Source of the DNA: DATDSR01 sp038062165
Lineage (GTDB): Bacteria > Patescibacteriota > Minisyncoccia > Phycocordibacterales > DATDSR01
Assembly: GCA_038062165.1 (NCBI GenBank)
Contig: JBBTXQ010000018.1
Span: 1 to 58,776 of the forward strand
DNA: 58,776 nt
Reading direction: 5' to 3'
Shown here: in pieces, positions 52,017 to 58,776 of the stretch
Position numbering within the stretch: position 1 is the stretch's first letter
How the letters are laid out: the number at the start of each line of letters is the position of its first letter
Translations under genes and position numbers: made by a program
Notes under the pieces: generated by a model
The model's database searches: none
What the model was told of the DNA's origin: nothing
The model's input: the letters and a program-made list of their open reading frames with translations, nothing else

Positions 52017-53948
52017 ATGAGAAATAAGAATTTTTTGATCGGCACAGTTGTTTTGGGAGTTGTTCTGTTCGCTGGTTTCGCAGGGGCCAACATTAGTAGC
52101 AATTTACTTCCTATTTCCGACGGTACGTACCTTCAGTGGACACCTAAATCTGGTTCCAGCCATTACGTGATGGTAGACGAGACCACTTGCAATGGTTTGA
52201 CTGATTACAATTATACCAATACTGTGGGCCAGAGAGATTCATACAATGTAAATTTATCTTCTATTCCAAACGGAGCAACGATCACTCAAATTGATATTAA
52301 ACCTTGTGCTTCACGTAACAGTAATGGGGGAAGATCTTCTAGTATGAATGTTTTTTACAGGTTAAATGGTGTTAATGGTGCCGACGCTGGCAATTACGCT
52401 CTCACGGGAACTAAGCCTGTCGAACTTGCAACTACAAGTTTCAGTGGTCTTGGCACAATTAAAGCATCCAGCACAAGTCTTGAAATTGGCGCAGTGCTTG
52501 CCACCAGCACCAAGGGCGCTCGTCTTGGTCGCATTTCCTCGCAAATAACCTACACGCCACTTTTGGCTCCAAGTTCTCTGATTGGGACTGCCTCGACCAC
52601 GGCTACAGCCGTTCGTCTTGATTGGACTGACAACTCAACAAATGAAACTGGGTTCTTGGTAGAAAGGAGTACTGATTCAATCAATTTTACTAATATCGCC
52701 ACCACTACAAGCAATGTTGTCTCATATGACGATGCCGGGCTTCTCTCTGGGACAACTTACTATCACCGCGTGCGAGCATATAACTCTGGAGCAAACTCTG
52801 CTTACACCAATACTGCTACCACCACGACTAATCTAATCATCCCAGCTCCAACTTCACTCTCTGCCATAGCCGCTACCACAACCCTAAACATTGATCTCTC
52901 GTGGGCAGACAATTCTTCAAATGAATCGGGTTTCTTGATTGAGCGCAGTACTGATGATCTAAATTACACCAACGTTGCTACTACAAGCTCAAACACGATT
53001 GCTTATTCTGATGTGGCTATTGCAGAAAATACAACTTATTACTACCGCGTACGGGCCTTCAATTTGCCTACTTACTCTGCTTATTCCAACACTGCTTCTG
53101 CCACAAGTGGCACAGCGCCTATTGCTCCATCGAGTCTCTCGGCCACTGCTTCAGCAACTGAATTGAGAATAACTCTAGAATGGGTAGATAACTCAAGCAA
53201 TGAGAGTGCGTTCTTGATCGAGCGCAGTATAGATGCAGTGAATTACTCTAATATTGCCACCACTAGCATAAACGCGGTTGACTATGCTGACGACAGTGTA
53301 CTTCCGGGGACAACTTATTATTACAGAATTAGGGCGCATAACGATATTGGGAATTCTGGTTACTCTAACACTGCTTCAGCCACTACTATCTCCACTCCGC
53401 TCCAACCCACAAGTCTTACTGGCACAACGGCCACCACGAGTATATCGATTCGCTTGCGTTGGACGGATAATTCTAGCAATGAAGACGGCTTCAATATTGA
53501 ACGCAAACTAGCAAGTCTGCCCAATTGGACATCGCTTGCCACAACCACTCTCAATATAGTTGATTACGACGACTTCACTGTGGCAGAAAATACAACTTAT
53601 CACTATAGAGTGCGTGCCTTCAATGGTGCTGGGTACTCCGCTTATTCCAATACCGCCTCCACAACTTCACCCGGTGTCCCACCATCGCCATCTGGGTTGG
53701 GTGCTACCGCAAGTTCTACTTCAAATGTTGCCTTAAGTTGGTTGGATAATTCACACAACGAGCTTAACTTCAATATTTGGAGAAGTTCAGATGCTGTTAA
53801 TTTCTCGTCTCTTGCCACCACAAGCGCTAACATTAAGAGTTACCTCGATGTGGCTCCAGGATCGGGTACCTGGTATTACAAAGTGAGAGCTTACAATTTC
53901 TTCGGTTACTCACTATTCTCAAATACAGCAAGTACTACGTTGCCATAA
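52017..53948 (+). CDS. Secreted protein with five fibronectin type III repeats
   Basis: 643 residues. Signal anchor LIGTVVLGVVLFAGFAGA, then a unique roughly 160-residue domain with three Cys. From about residue 182 come five repeats of 90-95 residues, each with the pattern AP(S/T)SL.(A/G)TA..., W.DNS.NE..F.IERS.D, YxDxxx..xTTYYYRVRAxN..G.S.YSNTA. These are fibronectin type III folds. Neighbouring repeats share long near-identical stretches, implying recent duplication. Probably a surface adhesin. Confidence 0.88.
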   Translation: MRNKNFLIGTVVLGVVLFAGFAGANISSNLLPISDGTYLQWTPKSGSSHYVMVDETTCNGLTDYNYTNTVGQRDSYNVNLSSIPNGATITQIDIKPCASRNSNGGRSSSMNVFYRLNGVNGADAGNYALTGTKPVELATTSFSGLGTIKASSTSLEIGAVLATSTKGARLGRISSQITYTPLLAPSSLIGTASTTATAVRLDWTDNSTNETGFLVERSTDSINFTNIATTTSNVVSYDDAGLLSGTTYYHRVRAYNSGANSAYTNTATTTTNLIIPAPTSLSAIAATTTLNIDLSWADNSSNESGFLIERSTDDLNYTNVATTSSNTIAYSDVAIAENTTYYYRVRAFNLPTYSAYSNTASATSGTAPIAPSSLSATASATELRITLEWVDNSSNESAFLIERSIDAVNYSNIATTSINAVDYADDSVLPGTTYYYRIRAHNDIGNSGYSNTASATTISTPLQPTSLTGTTATTSISIRLRWTDNSSNEDGFNIERKLASLPNWTSLATTTLNIVDYDDFTVAENTTYHYRVRAFNGAGYSAYSNTASTTSPGVPPSPSGLGATASSTSNVALSWLDNSHNELNFNIWRSSDAVNFSSLATTSANIKSYLDVAPGSGTWYYKVRAYNFFGYSLFSNTASTTLP

Positions 53949-53981
53949 CCCACGTAATCTGAAGGAGTAGAGAAAACAGCA

Positions 53982-54008
53982 AACCCGGCGGTGAAACCGT
54001 CGGGTTTG
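53982..54008. terminator. Bidirectional terminator between 52017 gene and comF
   Basis: AAACCCGgCGGT / ACCGtCGGGTTT with a 4-nt loop; T-runs on both strands. Confidence 0.9.
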
Positions 54009-54010
54009 GA

Positions 54011-54670
54011 CTAATGGGCAAGGGTATAGGTGAGAACTTTTTTAGCTCCTGACTTCCTGAGTATTCTTGTGATTTCGCGTGATGTGGCTCCTGTTGTGTA
54101 CACGTCATCTATCAAGATTATATTTCGCTTCTTGATTGGCTCAAGATTATTTTCTGTGCCGTCTATATTTATTGCAAAAGCATTATTAAGATTAGTTAAT
54201 CTTTCGCGTTTATTTTTAAGTGAGACTTGGGGTACAGTGTGTCTGGTTTTTATTAGCAAGTTTGCAATGAGCTGGAAGCCAGTGCGCTCCGATACAATTT
54301 CTGCCAATAATTCTGCTTGATTGAAGCCCCTTTGTTGCAAACGTTTATGCGACATAGGCGCGGGGATGATTATTGGGTTCTCGATCCTCTCGAAAATCCC
54401 CCTTTCACTCAAATCTTCTAAAATAAATTCAGATAAATGCTTACCCAGAATGGGGGCAAGACGTTTGGCATGTCTATACTTGAGCATCTTGATTGCCTTG
54501 CGCATGGTTGGATGCGCGTAGGAGAAGCAAGATCTCGGGTTATCTTCATGATCATAAGCCGGCGGAATCTCGTATATACACTCTTCACACAAGGGAAGAG
54601 AGCCATTGTGGCAGGAGAGACATGATTCTGGAAAGAGGATATCAAGGAAGGTGTTTAAGAGTCGGATCAT
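54011..54670 (-). CDS. comF: ComF-family phosphoribosyltransferase-like protein
   Basis: 219 residues. An N-terminal zinc-ribbon (CLSCHNGSLPLCEEC) is followed by the phosphoribosyltransferase fold with PAPMSHKRLQQRGFNQAELLAEI and the PRPP loop IILIDDVYTTGATSREI. ComF takes part in DNA uptake in naturally competent bacteria. It is divergent from pilM, and type IV pili are themselves used for uptake, so the location makes sense. Complete. Confidence 0.94.
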   Translation of the reverse strand: MIRLLNTFLDILFPESCLSCHNGSLPLCEECIYEIPPAYDHEDNPRSCFSYAHPTMRKAIKMLKYRHAKRLAPILGKHLSEFILEDLSERGIFERIENPIIIPAPMSHKRLQQRGFNQAELLAEIVSERTGFQLIANLLIKTRHTVPQVSLKNKRERLTNLNNAFAINIDGTENNLEPIKKRNIILIDDVYTTGATSREITRILRKSGAKKVLTYTLAH

Positions 54671-54690
54671 GTTATAATTATGTCATATCT

Positions 54691-55800
54691 ATGCTAGAGA
54701 ACTTTTCGGTCGGCAAATTATTTGGAAGTTTCTTGTCTAAAGAACAGAGTGTGCTTGGAATTGATATTGGCTCGTCATCCATTAAAGTAGTTCAACTTAA
54801 AAAAAAGAAAGGCAAGGCAATATTGGAAACGTATGGTGAATTAAGTTTAGGTCCCTATGCCGAGTTATCAATTGGTCAAGCCACGATTCTCTCCACCGAG
54901 AAGACGATAGAAGCGATGAAGGATTTGTTCAGAGAAGCGAACGTGACCGCCAAGATCGCGGCTGTGGCTTTGCCCTTACGCTCTTCTCTTTTGAAGGTCA
55001 TAGAACTGCCCTCGTCAAAAGACGAGCAGATCAATCGAATGGTGCCAATAGAGGCGCGCAAACATATTCCGGTGCCGATCTCGGAAGTGACACTTGATTG
55101 GTGGGCCATTCCGAAGAAAGATTTTCAAACTCCAGAAATGGTGAGTCCAGATGCTTCGGGACAGCCAAACATGTCTAGCAAGACAGAAATTTTACTAGTG
55201 GCTATTCATAAAGCGGCAGTCAAGAAACAGCAAGACGTAGTTGCTGGCATGGGCCTTGACGCTCGCACATATGAAATAGAAACATTTAGTTCAATCAGGT
55301 CAGTGCTCTCACGCGATATTTCAGCCATGGCTATTCTTGACGTGGGGGCTGGAACAAGCAAGCTCACGATAATTGATTATGGGGTGGTAAGAGTTTCGCA
55401 CGTGATCAATAAGGGCGCGCAAGATGTGACAGTGGCTATAGCCACAGCAAGCGGCATCCCTTTTGCTGATGCTGAAAAAAAGAAGCGCAAAGAAGGCTTG
55501 GCCGAGCAGGCCAGTGCCGGTTCAATCCTCGATTACATCTTATTTGAAGCGAACGCTGTCATTGAGGAATATCAAAAAGCACACGCGCGACTTATTAATA
55601 AGATTGTTTGCACTGGTGGCGGAGCTGTTATGCAAGGCTTCGTTCAGATAGCCCAGAAACATTTCCAAGCCGAAGTAACATTAGGTGCCCCATTCACAAG
55701 AATAGAAGCGCCAGCATTCTTGACCGATATCCTAACTCAAGCCGGCCCCGAATTCGCCGTGGCGATCGGCCTCGCGCTCCACGAACTCGAAGAAGTGTAG
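54691..55800 (+). CDS. pilM: Type IV pilus assembly protein PilM
   Basis: Actin-like ATPase of the inner-membrane pilus platform. 369 residues. SVLGIDIGSSSIKVVQLKK (phosphate 1), ALPLRSSLLKVIELP, DQINRMVPIEARKHIPVP, AILDVGAGTSKLTI (phosphate 2) and CTGGGAVMQGF (adenosine motif). The frame is open well upstream through comF antisense, but the ATG at 54691 after TATAAT matches family length. pilN and pilO follow after an inserted hypothetical gene and a relBE pair. Confidence 0.95.
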   Translation: MLENFSVGKLFGSFLSKEQSVLGIDIGSSSIKVVQLKKKKGKAILETYGELSLGPYAELSIGQATILSTEKTIEAMKDLFREANVTAKIAAVALPLRSSLLKVIELPSSKDEQINRMVPIEARKHIPVPISEVTLDWWAIPKKDFQTPEMVSPDASGQPNMSSKTEILLVAIHKAAVKKQQDVVAGMGLDARTYEIETFSSIRSVLSRDISAMAILDVGAGTSKLTIIDYGVVRVSHVINKGAQDVTVAIATASGIPFADAEKKKRKEGLAEQASAGSILDYILFEANAVIEEYQKAHARLINKIVCTGGGAVMQGFVQIAQKHFQAEVTLGAPFTRIEAPAFLTDILTQAGPEFAVAIGLALHELEEV

Positions 55801-55817
55801 GTTTGACATGTTAGGAG

Positions 55818-55846
55818 AACCCCGAAGGCCAGGCCTTCGGGGTTTG
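55818..55846. terminator. Bidirectional terminator after pilM
   Basis: AACCCCGAAGG / CCTTCGGGGTT stem, 5-nt loop, then TG-rich sequence. It interrupts the pil operon. Confidence 0.88.
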
Positions 55847-55850
55847 TGCG

Positions 55851-56243
55851 TCACTTCATCAATCTCAGGCAATCATAGAACCTGTTGCGTAGAAGTTCTT
55901 GCCAGGTGAAGAGTTCTGGGATAGAGATGTTCTTGGGTGAATCTACTTCCTTGATCGGTCGCAATGGGCTCTCGGGGATAGGGAAGCCACAAGGCGGATT
56001 GGTGCAGGTCGGGACACCCGATGCATCCCTACTCTCGATCTTGAACAAGTGTCCGGGCAAGTTATTCGCATCGCCTGGGAGAAAAAGGAATCTCCACTTT
56101 TCAAACTGATTTTCGAACAGAATGCCTTGTCCAGTAACCATCTTTGGCTCAAGGAACACATCACCCGTCGATGCCATTGTGGTGTAATCGAACTCCACAA
56201 GTGTAGCGGTTGTGATGGCGGCAATCTTTTCCTTTAGGCCCAT
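55851..56243 (-). CDS. Hypothetical protein, 130 aa
   Basis: Not recognised. It has beta-rich segments (TLVEFDYTTMASTGDVFLEPKMVTGQGILFENQFEKWRFLFLPGD), two Cys in TCTNPPCGF and a C-terminal helix (TWQELLRNRFYDCLRLM). SD AAGGAGGA lies 5-6 nt before the ATG. It is reverse-oriented within the pil cluster and shares the terminator at 55818. One of the orphan strong-SD small genes. Confidence 0.7.
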   Translation of the reverse strand: MGLKEKIAAITTATLVEFDYTTMASTGDVFLEPKMVTGQGILFENQFEKWRFLFLPGDANNLPGHLFKIESRDASGVPTCTNPPCGFPIPESPLRPIKEVDSPKNISIPELFTWQELLRNRFYDCLRLMK

Positions 56244-56308
56244 CTGCAGTCCTCCTTCCGTAGACAGTCTATTCCTACCCCACCCCGAAGTAAATAGTTG
56301 GGTACAAG

Positions 56309-56336
56309 TTGACTTCTTGTATACTGGGTATATACT
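56309..56336 (+). promoter_or_regulatory. Promoter and likely operator of relBE
   Basis: TTGACT, 16-nt spacer, TATACT. The spacer contains GTATAC and the -10 GTATATAC, a near-palindrome suited to antitoxin binding. Confidence 0.65.
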
Positions 56337-56343
56337 GCAGGAT

Positions 56344-56622
56344 ATGGAGAAGACAGTTATAAATATAAAAACTGATCCGGTTGTTAAGAAACAGGCAAGC
56401 CAAATTGCGGCTCGTCTCGGTTTGCCTTTGGGTACAGTGATGAATAACTATTTGCGTCAATTTATTCGTGAACGCAGGGTAATTTTTGAGGAAGGGCTTA
56501 CCCCTAATAAGGCAACCGCCAAGCGGCTATTGATTGCCGAGCGAAATATTGCCGAAGGTAAAAATTTGTCACCTATTTTTAATACACCGGAAGAACTGTT
56601 TAAACACCTCAATTCTCTATGA
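56344..56622 (+). CDS. RelB/DinJ-family antitoxin
   Basis: 92 residues. VINIKTDPVVKKQASQIAARLGLPLGTVMNNYLRQFIRERRV is a ribbon-helix-helix domain typical of RelB/DinJ antitoxins, and the C-terminal tail binds the toxin. The ATG at 56344 follows TATACT by 7 nt; the longer open frame upstream is not used. It overlaps the toxin gene by 4 nt. Confidence 0.88.
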   Translation: MEKTVINIKTDPVVKKQASQIAARLGLPLGTVMNNYLRQFIRERRVIFEEGLTPNKATAKRLLIAERNIAEGKNLSPIFNTPEELFKHLNSL

Positions 56623-56882
56623 GATTTATTACTGAGCGCGGTTTTGATAAGCAATTCACTAAATTATCCCCGAAGGTAAGACAAAAGTTTGAAGAAAGGT
56701 GGCTGATGTTTATTGATAATCAGACCCACCCTCTTTTAGAGAACCATCCACTTAACCCACCGTTTGCCGGGTCAAGAAGCATAAACGTAACCGGTGACTA
56801 TCGAGCAATTTTTAAGCAAATAAATCCTGATCTTATTATTTTCACAGACATTGGCACGCACCATCAGCTCTTCGGCACTTAG
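56619..56882 (+). CDS. RelE/YafQ-type toxin
   Basis: 87 residues. FDKQFTKLSPKVRQKFEERWLMFIDNQTHPLLENHPL, then GSRSINVTGDYRAIFKQINPDLIIFTDIGTHHQLF, the RelE/ParE-superfamily core with the YRAIF strand and C-terminal GTHxxLF of YafQ-like mRNA interferases (catalytic His candidates near the end). Paired with the upstream RelB-like antitoxin. The pair sits between pilM and pilN. Confidence 0.9.
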   Translation: MRFITERGFDKQFTKLSPKVRQKFEERWLMFIDNQTHPLLENHPLNPPFAGSRSINVTGDYRAIFKQINPDLIIFTDIGTHHQLFGT

Positions 56883-56939
56883 ATTATCTGGGTATAAGTT
56901 GTTTTGAAGATATTTTTATAGTGTTAGAATGTTGATAGC

Positions 56940-57560
56940 ATGGATATTCCAGGAACATCATTGGGGACAAACACGGGGGTACGCACTTCTTTCATTCCTA
57001 AAACTTCCCTTGCGGTCCGACCGCCCAAGAGGGAAGGATTGGGCTTCTTGATGTTTCTCGGTCTTACTATTTTTTTAATATCACTCTTGGGTTGGTTGGC
57101 CGCTTATAGTTATAACTCATTGGTTGAGAAAGATGTGCATAATCTTGAGGCTTATTTAACGCAAGCCAAGGAATCTTTTGACCCGGCATTACTTAAAGTT
57201 TTCGAGAATCTTGATCGTCGCTTGAACTCGGCTGAGGATCTTATGGATGCTCACTCTGATCTTACCCCCCTTTTTGTAATGCTTGATCGGGTGACGCTTA
57301 AAACGGTGCGCTATACCCATTTTTCTTATATCAATAACGGAGCGGCCGCCGCAGTCAAGATATCCGGTGAGGCTCTTGATTTCCCTTCTGTCGCACTGCA
57401 GGCACTTGAATACAGCAAGGAAGATAAAATTATGAATCCTATATTTTCAAACTTTGGGGTCGAACAAGGTGGCAAGGTGACGTTTGATGTTTCATTTAAT
57501 ATTGATACAAGCTTAGTTTCTTACGCTCCCAAGACTGGCTCACCATTGGAGGGAATATAA
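56940..57560 (+). CDS. pilN: PilN-like type IV pilus assembly protein
   Basis: 206 residues. A cytosolic N-terminal part (IPKTSLAVRPPKREGL, where PilN binds PilM) is followed by one membrane span (GFLMFLGLTIFLISLLGWLAAYSY), a coiled coil and a ferredoxin-like periplasmic domain. TAGAAT lies 9 nt before the ATG. Assignment rests on topology, position before pilO and pilB, and weak sequence likeness. Confidence 0.75.
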   Translation: MDIPGTSLGTNTGVRTSFIPKTSLAVRPPKREGLGFLMFLGLTIFLISLLGWLAAYSYNSLVEKDVHNLEAYLTQAKESFDPALLKVFENLDRRLNSAEDLMDAHSDLTPLFVMLDRVTLKTVRYTHFSYINNGAAAAVKISGEALDFPSVALQALEYSKEDKIMNPIFSNFGVEQGGKVTFDVSFNIDTSLVSYAPKTGSPLEGI

Positions 57561-57564
57561 ACAT

Positions 57565-58113
57565 ATGCGCGCACTAATACCATTAATTGCAATCGTAGCG
57601 GCCGTGGCTATCTTTTTCGGTCCCACCAAGAGTACTCTTCAAGCCACGGATCCCTTAGTGGCCAAACGCACAAGTCTTGAGCAAGCTCTCGATAGCGCCA
57701 AGAAGATCCAATCGGTGCGTGAGACCTTGCAAGAGCGATACAATTCCTTCTCAAGTTCTGATCTAACGCGCTTGAACAAAATGGTACCTTCACACGTGGA
57801 TAACGTGCGCCTTGTGATAGACATTAATGGCATGGCCCGCACTTATGGCATGGCCCTTAAAGATATTGAAATCGGACAGACAGTGAGCGTGGTAGAGAAT
57901 CCTGCCGCCGGCACTATCGTGGGCGACGGGCCGGAGCATCTTGATATACGATTTGCGGTTAGTGGCAGTTACGATTCTCTCAAACTTTTCTTGGCGGATC
58001 TGGGCAAGAGCTTGCGCATTGTTGATATCACCGATCTTACTTTCAGTTCACGCGATGTGGATCTCTATGATTTCTCTATTTCACTTAGAACTTATTGGTT
58101 GCAAGACAAATAA
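57565..58113 (+). CDS. pilO: PilO-like type IV pilus assembly protein
   Basis: 182 residues. An N-terminal span (LIPLIAIVAAVAIFFG) is followed by a coiled coil (LVAKRTSLEQALDSAKKIQSVRETLQERYNSF), then DLTRLNKMVPSHVDNVRLVIDINGMARTYGM, the PilO pattern of a periplasmic ferredoxin-like domain that dimerises with PilN, and DIRFAVSGSYDSLKLFLADLGKSLRIVDI. It starts 4 nt after pilN. Confidence 0.85.
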   Translation: MRALIPLIAIVAAVAIFFGPTKSTLQATDPLVAKRTSLEQALDSAKKIQSVRETLQERYNSFSSSDLTRLNKMVPSHVDNVRLVIDINGMARTYGMALKDIEIGQTVSVVENPAAGTIVGDGPEHLDIRFAVSGSYDSLKLFLADLGKSLRIVDITDLTFSSRDVDLYDFSISLRTYWLQDK

Positions 58114-58115
58114 AT

Positions 58116-58475
58116 ATGTCTAACCCCGCCAAAATTATCATGGTTTTAGTCGCACTTTTGTTGGCTTTTGTCGGCTTCAACTATTTGAAGGGAGACGAAG
58201 AGTCTTCGCCCACAACCGGTCTTGTGCGAGAGAACTTCGATTCTAGTGTTGGAGGAGGGGATAATAGCGAATTTTTGCGAGTACTCAAGAATCTTGAAAG
58301 TGTTTCGCTCGATGGCTCATTCCTTTCCACAGAAGCTTTCACCAACCTCATTGATTTTAGTCTCGAGCTTACTCCTGAACCAGTGGGCCGACCTAACCCC
58401 TTTAGGCCAATCAATCTTTTAGAGCGTGATTTAGCCACATTTCAAAATGCCTCAAGCACAGGAACCTCGCAGTGA
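58116..58475 (+). CDS. Small membrane protein in the pil operon (PilP-like position)
   Basis: 119 residues. A membrane anchor (IIMVLVALLLAFVGFNYL) is followed by a polar extracytoplasmic region. The C-terminal part RPNPFRPI resembles the GRxDPFxP motif of PilP-type proteins, but the beta-domain of PilP is lacking. It overlaps the pilB start by 29 nt. The start is ATG 58116, 2 nt after pilO. Confidence 0.65.
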   Translation: MSNPAKIIMVLVALLLAFVGFNYLKGDEESSPTTGLVRENFDSSVGGGDNSEFLRVLKNLESVSLDGSFLSTEAFTNLIDFSLELTPEPVGRPNPFRPINLLERDLATFQNASSTGTSQ

Positions 58476-58776
58476 TGCTCGTGAGATACCGGTAAGGGAT
58501 CTCTCGGGTAAGAAGGTCTCACCGGATATTCTCAAGTACATTCCGCAAGAATCAGCGGATTATTATAAGTTCGTGCCAATCGGTATCAAAGATTCTGCCC
58601 TTGAAGTGGGCATGGTAGATACCGAGAATACCGAGGCTCATAATGCCATCTCTATTATTGCCGACAAATTGGGCATGCCATTCAAGATTTTCAAAATAAG
58701 CGCCGATGATTTCCACGCCATCATTGATGATTACAAGAATCTAGCAAGTGAGGTAAACAAGGTCTTGAGCGAACTT
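58447..58776 (+). CDS. pilB: Type IV pilus extension ATPase PilB/GspE, N-terminal part (runs off the window)
   Basis: 110 codons visible. MPQAQEPRSDAREIPVRDL, then VSPDILKYIPQESADYYKFVPIGIKDSALEVGMVDTEN belongs to the N-terminal T2SSE domain (E-N) that precedes the secretion ATPase. The ATPase motifs lie beyond the window end. It overlaps the preceding gene by 29 nt in another frame. Likely powers pilus assembly. Confidence 0.88.
   Translation, partial: MPQAQEPRSDAREIPVRDLSGKKVSPDILKYIPQESADYYKFVPIGIKDSALEVGMVDTENTEAHNAISIIADKLGMPFKIFKISADDFHAIIDDYKNLASEVNKVLSEL

Noticed and set aside
55608..55814. Plus-strand frames inside pilM and other Cys- or Arg-rich shadows
   Set aside because: They overlap a confidently assigned gene in another phase and lack start signals.
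1..58776. CRISPR array
   Set aside because: No series of identical 25-40-nt repeats with unique spacers of even length was seen; the arrays found have 7- or 10-nt units.
1..58776. Classical insertion sequence or prophage
   Set aside because: No transposase, integrase, capsid or terminase gene was recognised in any frame.

Overview
The window looks like a chromosomal stretch of a small-genome bacterium of the Candidate Phyla Radiation, probably Parcubacteria-like. The reasons are a ribosomal gene cluster without L30 and L29 at their usual places, many genes with a TATAAT box only 6-7 nt before the start codon (leaderless mRNAs), palindromic inserts inside coding regions (including the LPAGRQ-type insert), GIY-YIG, GxxExxY and four-helix-bundle proteins, and inteins in ftsH. 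The lineage is inferred from style and gene content; no rRNA gene is present to prove it.

Layout. 1-657 is the 3' end of fusA. 1795-5755 is tuf-rpsJ-rplC-rplD-rplW-rplB, ended by a strong terminator. An island follows (5796-9390) with a small membrane protein, structured intergenic DNA, a leucyl aminopeptidase (pepA) and a small protein/retropepsin-like pair. The ribosomal cluster restarts from its own promoter with rpsS-rplV-rpsC-rplP-rpsQ-rplN-rplX-rplE (9396-12780). It is interrupted by three small cassettes (12814-13683), then continues rpsN-rpsH-rplF-rplR-rpsE-rplO-secY-adk-map-ndk (to 19503). Next come a candidate structured RNA, a beta-CASP nuclease, an inverted-repeat-bounded two-gene element, a SLOG protein, exonuclease III and a second small protein/retropepsin-like pair. 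infC-rpmI-rplT diverges from smpB-mltG. tmRNA (28162-28558) sits among GIY-YIG genes. Then come small membrane proteins, an AbiE module, secreted Ig-like proteins around an ftsH carrying two inteins, hicBA, two tRNA-Ile(UAU)-like genes, recG with an inserted GxxExxY domain, doxX, idi, tRNA-Ser, a one-polypeptide restriction-modification enzyme, a PerM-type transporter, a fibronectin-type-III repeat protein, comF, and a type IV pilus operon (pilM, then relBE, then pilN-pilO-pilP-like-pilB) running off the end.

Most unusual points. (1) rpsC has an in-frame TAG exactly at a conserved Glu codon. (2) ftsH has two LAGLIDADG inteins, one in Walker A and one in the second region of homology. (3) recG contains an in-frame GxxExxY nuclease-like domain bounded by inverted repeats, and at least four further palindromic or repeat insertions. 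(4) A 1.07-kb element with 36-bp inverted repeats (35/36 matching) carries a nuclease-like gene and a four-helix-bundle gene. (5) Several uncatalogued repeat or RNA families are visible: a hairpin whose right arm abuts the ATG (3 copies), a twin-hairpin element with conserved linkers (3 good and 2 degenerate copies), 7-nt-period arrays at gene junctions (5 sites), and a short TCGACTACGCTC element used both as gene leader and as coding insert. Starts were set from family alignments held in memory, Shine-Dalgarno (SD) sites and promoter spacing; no database search was run.
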